The notes under the pieces were generated by a model. The model did not search any database and was not told the origin of the DNA. It saw nothing but the letters and a program-made list of their open reading frames with translations. This document shows, piece after piece, positions 17,410-25,987 of a DNA stretch of 64,000 nt (position 1 is the first letter of the stretch; each line of letters starts with the position of its first letter). Both the position numbers and the translations under genes were made by a program. This DNA is from JAAFIW01 sp031414805 (GTDB taxonomy: Bacteria; Pseudomonadota; Gammaproteobacteria; Burkholderiales; Burkholderiaceae_C). The DNA lies in the NCBI GenBank assembly GCA_031414805.1, contig JANOQJ010000028.1:1-64000 (forward strand), written 5' to 3'.

Positions 17410-18306
17410 ATGCTGCCAACCCTGAACGGCGTTAGCCCCAGCTGCGTGGCCTTGCCACCCGGCCCTTGGGCTACCGTGTTGGAATTTTTGGTCTGGCGCT
17501 TCACCGCGATACCGGCAGATGAATGGTTGCAGCGCCTGGCGCGCGGGCATGTGGTCGACGGCTCAGGGCACAGAGCTGCCGCGGATGACCCTTACCAGCC
17601 CCACACCAAACTGTTTTATTACCGCAGCCTGCCTACCGAGCCCGTGGTGGCCGCACAAGAGCAGGTGCTGTTTGAAGACGAGCGCATCGTGGTGGCAGAC
17701 AAGCCGCATTTGCTGGCGGTGGTGCCTGCGGGGCAGTATTTGCAAGAGACGCTGTTGGTTCGCCTGAAACGCAGGCTGGCTCTGGATGATTTGGCCCCCG
17801 CGCACCGCATTGACCGTGAAACCGCCGGCCTGGTGCTGTTTTGCAAGCACATACAGCACCGCAAGGCCTACACCAGCCTGTTTGCGCAGCGTGCGGTGCG
17901 CAAAACTTATGAAGCGATCGCACCTGCGCCCCTATCAGGCTTGCACTTCCCGATGCACCTCAGCAGCCACCTGGAGCCAGCCGAGCATTTCATGCAGATG
18001 CGCCAGAACGACGCCAACAATTTGACTCCCAACGCACACACCACCCTTGAGCTGCTGGAAACCGTTGGCGCCCTGGCCCGCTACCGCCTGAAACCCACCA
18101 CCGGGCTGCGCCACCAGTTGCGGGTGCAAATGGCCGCGCTGGGCTTGCCCATCGTGGGCGACCAGATTTACCCCCAACTGCTAGCCCGCGCGCAGGAAGA
18201 CACGAGCAACCCACTGCGCCTGCTGGCCCAAAGCCTGGCATTTACCGACCCCTACACAGGAGGGGAACGCACATTTCACAGCACGCAGTCACTATCATTT
18301 ATATAG
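17410..18306 (+). CDS. RluA-family RNA pseudouridine synthase
   Basis: 298 residues. The catalytic signature HRIDRETAGLVLF (Asp about 135) and the C-terminal RLKPTTGLRHQLRVQMAALG motif place it in the RluA family, which isomerises uridines in rRNA or tRNA. A short N-terminal region (about 15-55) may be a divergent S4-like RNA-binding segment. Which RNA it modifies cannot be told from sequence. It follows the trhO hairpin in the same direction and ends inside an interspersed repeat copy. Confidence 0.88.
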   Translation: MLPTLNGVSPSCVALPPGPWATVLEFLVWRFTAIPADEWLQRLARGHVVDGSGHRAAADDPYQPHTKLFYYRSLPTEPVVAAQEQVLFEDERIVVADKPHLLAVVPAGQYLQETLLVRLKRRLALDDLAPAHRIDRETAGLVLFCKHIQHRKAYTSLFAQRAVRKTYEAIAPAPLSGLHFPMHLSSHLEPAEHFMQMRQNDANNLTPNAHTTLELLETVGALARYRLKPTTGLRHQLRVQMAALGLPIVGDQIYPQLLARAQEDTSNPLRLLAQSLAFTDPYTGGERTFHSTQSLSFI

Positions 18307-18355
18307 CTGCTTGAGCAGTATTCACAAGGGCGAATGACGTATTTCGCTTAAAAAG
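18299..18355 (+). repeat. Short interspersed repeat, copy 5
   Basis: ATAGCTGCTTGAGCAGTATT then CACAAGGGC with a TATTTCGCTT end. It overlaps the last codons of the pseudouridine synthase, so the repeat again supplies a gene's stop. It is the last copy seen in the window. Confidence 0.75.
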
Positions 18356-18463
18356 TGCCCTTCGAGCGACGCAAGACGATGTTCATGCGATATACCGCAT
18401 ATGCTCAGTAAAATGAACCCGTAAACACTGCCTTTCACGCTTTCTCCACACGCAGCAAACCTC

Positions 18464-19894
18464 ATGAAAACTTATTCATCCCACTACATCAACGGCCACT
18501 GGGTCACAGCCCAGTCCAGCGAAATCTTCGCGGTGTACGACTCCAGCACCGAAGAAGTCATGGCCACCGTGCCCGCGGGCACGGCAGACGAGGCGAGGGC
18601 GGCCATTCAAGCGGCGCACGCGGCATTTCCGGCCTGGGCTGCGTTGCCGGTTGAAACCCGTGCCGCGTTTCTGGACAAAGTGTCGGCGGGCTTGAAGGCG
18701 CGCATCGATGAAATGGCCACCACCATCGCCCGCGAAGTGGGCATGCCCGTGAAGCTGGCCAAACCCGTGCAGGTGGCAGGCCCGGTGTGGAACTGGGCCA
18801 ACTTTGCCAAGGTGGCGCGCGAATTTGAGTGGGAGGAAACCGTGGCCGGGCCTTATGGCCAGTCGCTGGTGCTGCGGGAGCCGATTGGCGTGGTCGGCTG
18901 CATCACCCCGTGGAATTTTCCGCTCAACCAAATCACGCTGAAAGTGGCGCCTGCGTTGGCGGCGGGCTGCACGGTGGTGCTCAAGCCCAGCGAAATAGCG
19001 CCCGTCAACGCGCTGATCCTGGCCGAAATCATTCATGAAGCGGGCCTGCCACCCGGCGTGTTCAACCTGGTCAACGGCGCTGGACCCGTGGTGGGCGAAG
19101 TGCTGGCCACCGATCCGATGGTCGACATGGTCAGCTTCACCGGCTCGACCCGCGCGGGCAAGCGGGTAGGGGAGTTGGCCAGCCAGAGTGTCAAGCGTGT
19201 AGCGCTCGAACTAGGCGGCAAATCAGCCAGCGTGATCCTGCCAGACGCCGACTTCGAAGCCGCCGTGAAAGGCACCATTTCGGCCTGCATGCTCAACAGC
19301 GGCCAAACCTGCTCTGCCCATACCCGCATGCTGGTGCCAGCTAGCCGCTACGAAGAAGTCAAAACACTGGCGCAAGCCGCACTGGCCAAATTTGTACCCG
19401 GCCCCAGCCTGGACGAGACAAGCAAACTCGGCCCCCTCGTCAGCGCGGCCCAGCGTGACCGCGTGCTCGGCTTCATTGAGCTGGGCTTGAAAGAAGGCGC
19501 CGAACTCATCGCCGGCGGTGCTGCCCGCCCGGCCGACGAAAAAGGCTACTTCGTCAGCCCCACCATCCTGCGCGTGCAACCCCAAGACAGCCTGGCCCGC
19601 GACGAGATTTTTGGCCCGGTGCTGGTGGTCATCACCTACAGCGACGAAGAAGAAGCCATCCGCATCGCCAACGACACCATCTACGGCCTGGGTGGTGGTG
19701 TCTGGAGCGCCGACCCCGCCCACGCCATTGCTGTAGCCCGCCACATCCGCACCGGCCAGATCGACATCAACGGCGGCCCTTTCAACGGCAATGCGCCGTT
19801 TGGTGGCTACAAGCAATCGGGCAACGGGCGGGAAAACGGGCGCTATGGGTTTGAGGAATTCCTGGAATTCAAGGCCTTGCAGTTGAAGGCTTGA
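18464..19894 (+). CDS. NAD(P)-dependent aldehyde dehydrogenase family protein
   Basis: 476 residues, full ALDH length. It oxidises an aldehyde to an acid using NAD(P)+. Visible motifs: the substrate channel and Rossmann segment ITPWNFPL (about 147-154), the nucleotide motif FTGSTRAGKRV (about 225-235), the general base Glu in LELGGK (about 249) and the catalytic Cys in GQTC (about 283). The C-terminal PFGGYKQSGNGRENG segment is typical. The natural aldehyde cannot be assigned. It is the last chromosomal gene before the conjugative element and is intact, so the element did not disrupt it. Confidence 0.93.
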   Translation: MKTYSSHYINGHWVTAQSSEIFAVYDSSTEEVMATVPAGTADEARAAIQAAHAAFPAWAALPVETRAAFLDKVSAGLKARIDEMATTIAREVGMPVKLAKPVQVAGPVWNWANFAKVAREFEWEETVAGPYGQSLVLREPIGVVGCITPWNFPLNQITLKVAPALAAGCTVVLKPSEIAPVNALILAEIIHEAGLPPGVFNLVNGAGPVVGEVLATDPMVDMVSFTGSTRAGKRVGELASQSVKRVALELGGKSASVILPDADFEAAVKGTISACMLNSGQTCSAHTRMLVPASRYEEVKTLAQAALAKFVPGPSLDETSKLGPLVSAAQRDRVLGFIELGLKEGAELIAGGAARPADEKGYFVSPTILRVQPQDSLARDEIFGPVLVVITYSDEEEAIRIANDTIYGLGGGVWSADPAHAIAVARHIRTGQIDINGGPFNGNAPFGGYKQSGNGRENGRYGFEEFLEFKALQLKA

Positions 19895-19939
19895 GCTAAA
19901 TTCGGCCTCGGGTTGGGTTGGAGACCAGGGGGCATCCGA

Positions 19940-19964
19940 AGCGCAGATGAATCTGCGCTGTCTT
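19940..19964 (+). terminator. Hairpin after the aldehyde dehydrogenase
   Basis: AGCGCAGAT-GA-ATCTGCGCT is a perfect 9-bp stem 46 bases after the stop, followed by GTCTTT. It could act as a weak intrinsic terminator. The DNA after it (19965-20009) turns AT-rich and probably holds the first promoter of the conjugative element. The element's left junction must lie in or near 19895-20010. Confidence 0.55.
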
Positions 19965-20009
19965 TAATGTTCAATATTTAACATAATAAACATCGTATCG
20001 AATGATTGA

Positions 20010-20156
20010 ACCCGGCTAAACGGGTGGAGGACCTGCATGGGGATCAAACAGACTCACTTGGATCGGGTCATTGTTTGTCACTTGGAGGAGCTATGCCAAA
20101 CACGTTTGTTATCTCAGTTGTTGCCACCAAAGGTGGCGTTGGAAAGACCACACTAG
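20010..20156 (+). promoter_or_regulatory. Leader of parA: ACCCG/CGGGT hairpin, GGAGG and a 39-codon overlapping ORF
   Basis: ACCCG (20010-20014) pairs with CGGGT (20021-20025). It is followed by GGAGG and ATG 20037, which opens a 39-codon frame ending at 20156, overlapping the start of parA in another frame. The hairpin resembles, in reduced form, the leaders in front of the genes at 36-42 kb. The short frame may be a leader peptide affecting parA translation. It encodes nothing recognisable. Confidence 0.35.
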
Positions 20157-20938
20157 CAGCGAACATCGCTGGTCTGCTGGCGGATCTGAAGTTCAAGGTG
20201 CTCGCGGTCGATGCAGACATGCAGCCGTCACTGTCGAAGTACTACCGCCTGGAAGGCGGGCCACCGCGCACCGGGCTTGCAGAGGTCATCTCCCGAGGGG
20301 GAATGATCCAGTCCAGTGACATCGTCAAGACGGAAATTGAAGGTCTCGATCTGTTGGTCTCCAACATGTCGGATGTCACCCAGTCATGGCTAAAGGAACG
20401 CGAGGATCGCTTCATTTTGCTCAAACGAGCAATGCGTCAACCTGTAGTTCGTGAGAACTACGACTTCGTGGTGATCGACACACAGGGTGCCAAGGGCGAG
20501 CTGCAACGTGCGGCCGCTATGGCATCCGACCTGATGCTCAGCCCGCTGAATCCGTCGATGATGGAGTACGTCGAATTTCACTCCGGCACCCTGGGCATGC
20601 TGGAGTCACTGAACGTGCTCAGTGACTTTTCATCGGATCTGCGCGCAGCGCCACTGGCGGTGGTCATCAACGGCATGGATCGCACGCGCAGCGCCAAGAT
20701 GATCGCCGAACACATCCGCAACGACTTTCGCACAGACCCCAGCGTACGTGTGCTGGATGTGGTGGTGCCGGATACCAAGGCCTACCCAGATGCGCGCCTG
20801 GCCAACGCGCCGGTGCACCGCACCGACCCGCCTCGCAAGGATCGGGTCACCCCCAGCGCCTACATCGTCATGCACGAGTTGTTGTGGGAGCTGTTGCCCA
20901 ACCTCAAGGGCATGTGGGCAGATGGAGAGCCGTCATGA
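20093..20938 (+). CDS. parA: ParA-family partition ATPase of the ICE
   Basis: 281 residues. The deviant Walker A KGGVGKTT (residues 13-20) is followed by DADMQPSL (switch I region) and VVIDTQGA (Walker B), the ParA/Soj layout. Such ATPases position or stabilise excised ICE circles together with ParB. ATG 20093 has GGAGG five bases before it; the frame extends upstream to 20006 but those residues are not conserved-looking. It overlaps parB by ATGA. It is the first gene of a tightly coupled replication/partition operon running to about 29.5 kb. Confidence 0.92.
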   Translation: MPNTFVISVVATKGGVGKTTLAANIAGLLADLKFKVLAVDADMQPSLSKYYRLEGGPPRTGLAEVISRGGMIQSSDIVKTEIEGLDLLVSNMSDVTQSWLKEREDRFILLKRAMRQPVVRENYDFVVIDTQGAKGELQRAAAMASDLMLSPLNPSMMEYVEFHSGTLGMLESLNVLSDFSSDLRAAPLAVVINGMDRTRSAKMIAEHIRNDFRTDPSVRVLDVVVPDTKAYPDARLANAPVHRTDPPRKDRVTPSAYIVMHELLWELLPNLKGMWADGEPS

Positions 20939-22644
20939 AAAGACTAGGTTCCAAAGACATCGAGGCGATGATTACCAGCGCCACCAAAAACCCCCTGCCC
21001 GCTGTGTCCCCCGAAGACGTGCTGGGCACATCGGTCATCAACCTCAAAGTTGCTGACGTCATGCCATACGAGCGCAATCCGCGCGTGGCCAGCAACGAAA
21101 AACTGATGGAGATCAAAGAGTCGATCCGCGTACGCGGACTCGACCAGATGTTCACCATCGTCAAGCGCCCGGGCGAATCGCACTACATCACATCCAAAGG
21201 CGGCTGCACGCGCCTGCAGGCCCTGCAGCTGCTGGCTAAAGAAGACTCTCCCGACGCGGAACGCTTCAAGTACGCAGACTTCCTGGTTGGTAAGTACAAG
21301 AGTGAGGTTGACCTGCACGTCGGCCACCTCACCGAGAACTTGCAGCGCTCGGACATGACGTTTTGGGACACGGCGAACGGGTTCATGGGTATGAAGGCTG
21401 AGCTGGAGAAAAGTCGCCAGTTGACTCTGACGACGCGGGATTTCGGTGTTTGGTTGAAAGAGCAAGGATTTTCCGCATCAGAAATCATGGTGCAGGACTA
21501 TCAATTTGCCGTTAAACACTTCGCGTCCCTGCCGGACACCGCAAAAAGCCTCATCGGCCGCAACGACATCCGCAACGTCCTGCGCCCAGCTTTCACTCTC
21601 CTCCAGGCCCTGTGGGCCAAGCACCCTGGCCAGACCGAAGCCACCTTCACACCGGCTTACAGTCTGTGGGTTAGCTTGTTCAAAGTCGAGTCCTATGAAG
21701 CACACGGGCTTAACGACCACCTGCACCAGCATGCCGCCCAGGAGCTAGGCTATCCGGTAGACCAGCTCCTGGGAATGCTGGCGGTACTCAAGATCAATCG
21801 CGATGCGCCCCTAGACGAACTGATCGCCCCCGTGCATTCGATTGCGCCTTACAACCCGGGTGAACCCGACCCATTGGACAACCTAGCGCAGGCTGTACCT
21901 TCACAGATTGCCATGGTGGGCGAAGAAAAGTTCGAGTTCACCGAATCAAGCGCCACCGACAACACTCCGGATCCGGCGCTGGATGAGCGGGACTTCCCTG
22001 TGACCATGTCACGCACAGCCGTCCCTGACGGCCTCATGGTGGCTTCTGGCCTGGTGCCCAGGGCACCCCTGTCCAAAGCTGGCTTCGTTGACTCTGCGGC
22101 TGAGGATGTTCTAGCTGGCAGTCAACAGACCGAAATGAAGGGCATGGATTCGCTGGGTGTGGCATTGCACAGCATGCGGGCACTGGTGATCCAGTTCGCT
22201 GACATTGCTGGCATTGCACAGCTCATCTCGGATGCGCCATACATGCCCTATGGCTTCTTCATGGAGCTACCGCAGCCAGGCGTGATGGGTGATACCCGTC
22301 ATGACCTGGCCGTGCAAGCCTGGTGGTTCCTGGCCAACCTGAGTGGCCAGCTCAATGAGGACATCGAAACCCTGCTGGGTTCAGTCGGTCCAGACGGCAA
22401 CCCTATGCTTCCAGACACGGGCCCCGACGGTTATCGCGCAGCCTTTGAAGACGAACAAAAGTGGCGCAGTGCTGTGTCGACCTGCCTGGGGCAGGAAACG
22501 CTGCTCGATGCCAGCTTTCTGGTTGGCCTGCTGACGCACCCCACGAACCCACTGGCGTTCGATGCGATGAGGCTGTTTGGCACGGCGCGTCAGATCAATC
22601 TGCTGCGACCGAACATTGACCAGGATGAAGGGGGTGAGGAATGA
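20935..22644 (+). CDS. parB: ParB-family partition protein, ICE type
   Basis: 569 residues. The ParB N-terminal nuclease-like domain (about 35-130) contains VMPYERNPRV, IKESIRVRGLDQ and a TSKGGCTRLQALQLL box related to the nucleotide-binding GxxR motif. A helix-turn-helix region follows (about 150-250). The long C-terminal part (about 290-560) is specific to the PFGI-1-type ICE ParB family. Start ATG 20935 overlaps the parA stop. Its last codons overlap the next start by ATGA, so translation is coupled. It should bind parS-like sites on the element; none was identified with confidence. Confidence 0.88.
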   Translation: MKRLGSKDIEAMITSATKNPLPAVSPEDVLGTSVINLKVADVMPYERNPRVASNEKLMEIKESIRVRGLDQMFTIVKRPGESHYITSKGGCTRLQALQLLAKEDSPDAERFKYADFLVGKYKSEVDLHVGHLTENLQRSDMTFWDTANGFMGMKAELEKSRQLTLTTRDFGVWLKEQGFSASEIMVQDYQFAVKHFASLPDTAKSLIGRNDIRNVLRPAFTLLQALWAKHPGQTEATFTPAYSLWVSLFKVESYEAHGLNDHLHQHAAQELGYPVDQLLGMLAVLKINRDAPLDELIAPVHSIAPYNPGEPDPLDNLAQAVPSQIAMVGEEKFEFTESSATDNTPDPALDERDFPVTMSRTAVPDGLMVASGLVPRAPLSKAGFVDSAAEDVLAGSQQTEMKGMDSLGVALHSMRALVIQFADIAGIAQLISDAPYMPYGFFMELPQPGVMGDTRHDLAVQAWWFLANLSGQLNEDIETLLGSVGPDGNPMLPDTGPDGYRAAFEDEQKWRSAVSTCLGQETLLDASFLVGLLTHPTNPLAFDAMRLFGTARQINLLRPNIDQDEGGEE

Positions 22645-23207
22645 ACCCTCCCACCCTGACCAATGCAGTTGCAAAACCAAGTGCATGGCATCGCGTGTCA
22701 TCGCCGGCAATCGCGAGACTGGTAGCCGTCGAGCTGCTGGCGCAGGCCGACCAGCTGAGCATTCCTGACGATCTAAAAAATGTTCTCCAGTCCAAAGGTG
22801 GCGAAGACTCCGATGCCCATGTATCCAACCGCCTGGCGGTATGGGTCAACGTGGAGCCATTGAAGGTCTTTGCCGACCACCAGGAAGAAAAGCGTTGGCA
22901 AACCACCGCCCTGCACTACTGCATCCGCCGCCAGGCGCACTACCCCTTGCTCCGCCGCCTGTTCGACACAGGCAAGGCTGAAGTCACCCGCCTACGGCTG
23001 GAGCTGGGGGTGGTCGGGCCACCGGTGAAGAACAAGCGCATTCAAGACCACGAGCTGGTGGAAATCTGGCGCAGCTGGGCCCAGCTGAAGAAGACCTACG
23101 TTCGTGAAGTGGATCAGTGGATCACGCTCGCAGAGCGTTTCCCCAATCAGCCGCTGTCCGTGCTGTACCAGGCGCTCATCACCGATGCCAGTCAGGTGAC
23201 GACATGA
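22641..23207 (+). CDS. DUF2857-like ICE replication-region protein
   Basis: 188 residues. The stretch LLRRLFDTGKAEVTRLRLEL (about 112-131), followed by GPP and later EIWRSW, matches the pattern of DUF2857 (STY4526/YPO1902 type), a conserved protein always found between parB and the initiator in these elements. Its biochemical role is unknown; the predicted helical, basic centre fits DNA binding. It overlaps parB and the next gene by 4 bases each. Confidence 0.75.
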   Translation: MNPPTLTNAVAKPSAWHRVSSPAIARLVAVELLAQADQLSIPDDLKNVLQSKGGEDSDAHVSNRLAVWVNVEPLKVFADHQEEKRWQTTALHYCIRRQAHYPLLRRLFDTGKAEVTRLRLELGVVGPPVKNKRIQDHELVEIWRSWAQLKKTYVREVDQWITLAERFPNQPLSVLYQALITDASQVTT

Positions 23208-23482
23208 ACGATCTGAACATCGAGGCCCGGATGCTCTTCAAGTCGCTATGCAACGACCCCGGCTTGACCGCCCTTCAGCTTTGTCACCTGTGGTCGCCGA
23301 CATGGTCGCTGGAGCATGTACAGGCCATGCTGAACTTATTGATGAAGCATGGTTACGTGACTGAGCGTAAGGGCTATGTCGTTCGCTATGACGTTGCCAT
23401 TCGCGATCAGGCTGTACCCCAATACGAGTACTTGGCTGAAGAAGATGTGTGGGTTCAGGGAGCAAATCATGCAAACACTTGA
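23204..23482 (+). CDS. Small winged-helix-like protein
   Basis: 92 residues starting at ATG 23204, which overlaps the previous stop. Residues 20-65 (GLTALQLCHLWSPTWSLEHV, then LLMKHGYVTERKGYVVRYD) read as a compact winged-helix DNA-binding domain. No named family is recognised. It is sandwiched by overlapping genes in the replication operon, so a local regulatory or accessory initiation role is likely. Confidence 0.65.
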   Translation: MNDLNIEARMLFKSLCNDPGLTALQLCHLWSPTWSLEHVQAMLNLLMKHGYVTERKGYVVRYDVAIRDQAVPQYEYLAEEDVWVQGANHANT

Positions 23483-23918
23483 AATGGACGCACCCACCTT
23501 CAACAACCTGCAGGAAGACTTCCTGGCAGCCATTGAGCAAGGTGACTTGGCAATGCTGGTGGCCGCGCCACCCATCGCATTCCAGCGGGTGTTTGTGGAC
23601 ATCACCGGATCAGCCACAGCAGCTTTGTTGCTCTCAGCCTGCATGCAGGATCAGGAGAACCGAGTCAGCTCACCTGATGGCTGGTACGCCGCCTCTGCAG
23701 ACACCTGGCAGGCACTGACAGGCCTGACCCGCAAAGAGCAATCCACCGCGCGACGTGTGCTACGTGACCTCCAGCTTCTACACGAGCGCCGCACCGGCTA
23801 CCCGGCCCAGTTCGAAATCCGGGTGGACTACAACGAAATCACCAGGTGTTTGCTGGCCCTGACCAAGAAGCGCCCGCGCGCCCTTGGCGTGGCCGTTGCG
23901 AGCCCAGTCACGCACTGA
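23469..23918 (+). CDS. Initiator-like winged-helix protein (paralogue of next gene's repeats)
   Basis: 149 residues from ATG 23469, overlapping the previous gene by 14 bases. Residues 27-125 (IAFQRVFVDITGSATAALLL, then WYAASADTWQALTGLTRKEQ, then LHERR) match, position for position, two tandem domains in the following 680-aa protein. This fold resembles the helix-turn-helix module used by phage and plasmid replication proteins. It may assist or regulate the main initiator. The function is not established. Confidence 0.65.
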   Translation: MQTLEMDAPTFNNLQEDFLAAIEQGDLAMLVAAPPIAFQRVFVDITGSATAALLLSACMQDQENRVSSPDGWYAASADTWQALTGLTRKEQSTARRVLRDLQLLHERRTGYPAQFEIRVDYNEITRCLLALTKKRPRALGVAVASPVTH

Positions 23919-23919
23919 C

Positions 23920-25962
23920 ATGCAGTTGCCCTCAGCCACCCCCACAAGCCCTCAGCGCCGTCTAGGCACTGGTGGGCGGGTGCCGCCTACTTCGACGGCA
24001 AAAGCTGAACCTGTCTTCACAAACCCTGCGCAGCAGGCAGTCGCCGACCTGGCGCGCAGCCTGGCTGGTCACCGCCCGATTGCATTCAACATCAACCTGG
24101 CCCGTGTGGCCGGTGATGTCAAGGCGGGCCTGCTCATCAGCCAGTTGCTGTACTGGACGAGAGTTGGGGTTGATGTCGACAAAAACCAGGGCTGGATCTT
24201 CAAGACACGCGAGCAATGGAGCCTGGAGACAGGGCTTTCTCGCAAAGAGCAGGAAACAGCACGTGCACGACTGGTGGACGGCGGTCTGATTCAGCAGCAT
24301 TTGTACGGCTCCCCTGCCCGCTTGTGCTTCAGGGTCAACCCGCCAGCGCTCGGCATGGCGCTGGCCAACCTCCTGCGCAGCGAACCCGTCCAATGGACGC
24401 TGTTTGACCTGCGCTCCAATGAACAGCACATCCGCGCCCTGCTGGGCCGCAGCATGGCCTTCTACAGCGTCTTTATTCAGGCACTTGGATCGGTGCCAGT
24501 GGCCATCTTTGCCACCAAAGCCCTGATGGTTCAGAAATCCATCAACGAAGCCAACCTGGAGCGCACAAACAAAGCACTCAAACGAGGTGACACACCCATC
24601 ACCGGCCAATGGGAGCAAAACTGGTTCAGCCTCAAAGCCGACCAGTGGGAAACTGAGACAGGTTTAAGAGTTGGCCAGATTAGGCGATCAAAGCAAGAAT
24701 TATGCCAATTAGGATTGCTTGAAGAAGCTATTCAAACCTACCCGAAGAAGCGACTGTTTGCGAGGTTGAACATCAATGCGCTGGGAGAGAAACTGGCCCT
24801 GGTGAGCACTGAGAAGCTGGTTTCCCAAGTGAAGAACCAGGACGGCAAAGCTGGTTCATCACTTGGGCTGTTGAGCGCGCTGGCACAGCGAGTCGGGTTG
24901 ACTGATAAAACTGGGACAAAACGTCCGACTGAATCTGTTACGACAGATTGTCGTCAGACTATCCCGCGGGATAGTGTGGCGACAATTTGTCCTAGTGAAA
25001 ATCCTCGCGACAATTTGTCGTCAAAGTTGCCCGGTAACAATGGCGACAAAACGTCGTCAGAAATCCCAGGGATGTTTGACGACAAACTGTCGCCGTCATC
25101 TACGACAAAACGTCGCCAATACATCCCGCGGGATGGTCTGGCGACAAATTGTCGTAGGCATGTTGACTCACCGCCCTCGCCTTCTTCACGTGCCCTAAAT
25201 CCGTCCGGATTTACCCTTTCGTCAAATCCAGCAAGGCCATTTCAGCAGTCCAGTAGGAGAGTTTCAGCACCTCAGTTGGTCACTTTCAGCACCATCCCCG
25301 GTAACTTACAGCAGTTCAGTAGGCGACTTTCAGCACCTCTACATGCGCGCGCGGGGATATTGACTACAGACTTAACTACAACCACAACTACAGGGCCACC
25401 GACGATCAATCGACCTCGGCGGTCTTTGAAAGTCATCCCGGAGAAACGTCCGGTGGTGGTGGTGGTTGATGACGATGATGAAATTCGTCAAACCGTTCGA
25501 GATGTTCGAGAAACCGATTACGTCAGCGGTGGGCACGGTATTCCAGCGCTCCTGATCTGGCCTGACGGCTTCAGCGCTGAAGACCGCAAATCAGCTTCAT
25601 TGCTTTTTGATCGGCAATTAATTCCAGGTGCCGGTCACAAAAGCAATCGACAGCAAATGTTGCTCGATGAGTTGGCGGGCAACCTGGCACAGGGAAAAGT
25701 CAAAAGACCTTTGGCCTACCTGAGAAACCTCATTGACCGTGAAGCTGAAACAGTCGGCGGGATTGTTTTGGAAGTGGCTGCATCAGTGAGCGCTGCCCGC
25801 AGGAATGCAGAACAGGCGTTGCGGGATCGCGTACGCACAGTTCAGCTGCCCGAGACGGTTGATCGGACCTCCCCTCCACCGCAGGACATCAAGGCGAGGC
25901 TTATGGCGTTGCGCCAGGAAATCGCCGGCAGCCTTGTTCCCAAGAAATCAAATTTCCCATGA
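23920..25962 (+). CDS. STY4528-family pathogenicity-island/ICE replication protein
   Basis: 680 residues from ATG 23920, two bases after the previous stop. Residues 45-145 and 170-300 are two copies of the same winged-helix-like domain (LSRKEQETARARL and LRVGQIRRSKQEL as matching helices). Residues 330-500 are a Ser/Thr/Pro/Arg-rich linker whose DNA carries an array of palindromic repeats. A very acidic patch VVVVVDDDDE (about 509-518) precedes a helical C-terminal domain (about 530-640). The family is regarded as a replication factor of SPI-7/PFGI-1 islands. An initiator with its origin inside its own gene is proposed here by analogy with lambda O; that is inference. Confidence 0.8.
   Translation: MQLPSATPTSPQRRLGTGGRVPPTSTAKAEPVFTNPAQQAVADLARSLAGHRPIAFNINLARVAGDVKAGLLISQLLYWTRVGVDVDKNQGWIFKTREQWSLETGLSRKEQETARARLVDGGLIQQHLYGSPARLCFRVNPPALGMALANLLRSEPVQWTLFDLRSNEQHIRALLGRSMAFYSVFIQALGSVPVAIFATKALMVQKSINEANLERTNKALKRGDTPITGQWEQNWFSLKADQWETETGLRVGQIRRSKQELCQLGLLEEAIQTYPKKRLFARLNINALGEKLALVSTEKLVSQVKNQDGKAGSSLGLLSALAQRVGLTDKTGTKRPTESVTTDCRQTIPRDSVATICPSENPRDNLSSKLPGNNGDKTSSEIPGMFDDKLSPSSTTKRRQYIPRDGLATNCRRHVDSPPSPSSRALNPSGFTLSSNPARPFQQSSRRVSAPQLVTFSTIPGNLQQFSRRLSAPLHARAGILTTDLTTTTTTGPPTINRPRRSLKVIPEKRPVVVVVDDDDEIRQTVRDVRETDYVSGGHGIPALLIWPDGFSAEDRKSASLLFDRQLIPGAGHKSNRQQMLLDELAGNLAQGKVKRPLAYLRNLIDREAETVGGIVLEVAASVSAARRNAEQALRDRVRTVQLPETVDRTSPPPQDIKARLMALRQEIAGSLVPKKSNFP
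24914..25154. repeat. Iteron-like array: eight 13-bp CGACAA-N3-GTCG dyads plus two CCCGCGGG palindromes
   Basis: Dyads start at 24914, 24941, 24980, 25008, 25044, 25080, 25103 and 25142. Examples are CGACAAAACGTCG (25044, 25103), CGACAATTTGTCG (25008) and CGACAAATTGTCG (25142); the first and third differ at an end base. Two further palindromes, ACTATCCCGCGGGATAGT (24958-24975) and CATCCCGCGGGATG (25122-25135), lie within the array. The dyads fall in two different reading frames of the initiator gene, so they are conserved as DNA, not as protein repeats. Iterons next to or inside an initiator gene usually mark oriV. Confidence 0.8.
25241..25339 (+). repeat. 33-bp direct repeat downstream of the iterons
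   Basis: Two copies, 25241-25273 and 25307-25339, differ at only a few positions and share CAGCAGT-CAGTAGG and TTTCAGCACCTC blocks. A third partial copy, CACTTTCAGCACC, lies at 25281-25293. Together with the dyad array this makes a 430-bp repeat-dense tract within the initiator gene. Confidence 0.7.
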
Positions 25963-25987
25963 CCCACCAAAAACCAGGAGCTCGCCT

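Noticed and set aside
19895..20010. ICE attachment site in a tRNA 3' end
   Set aside because: No cloverleaf or CCA-flanked tRNA end could be folded here, and the partner att site is outside the window, so no direct repeat can be confirmed.
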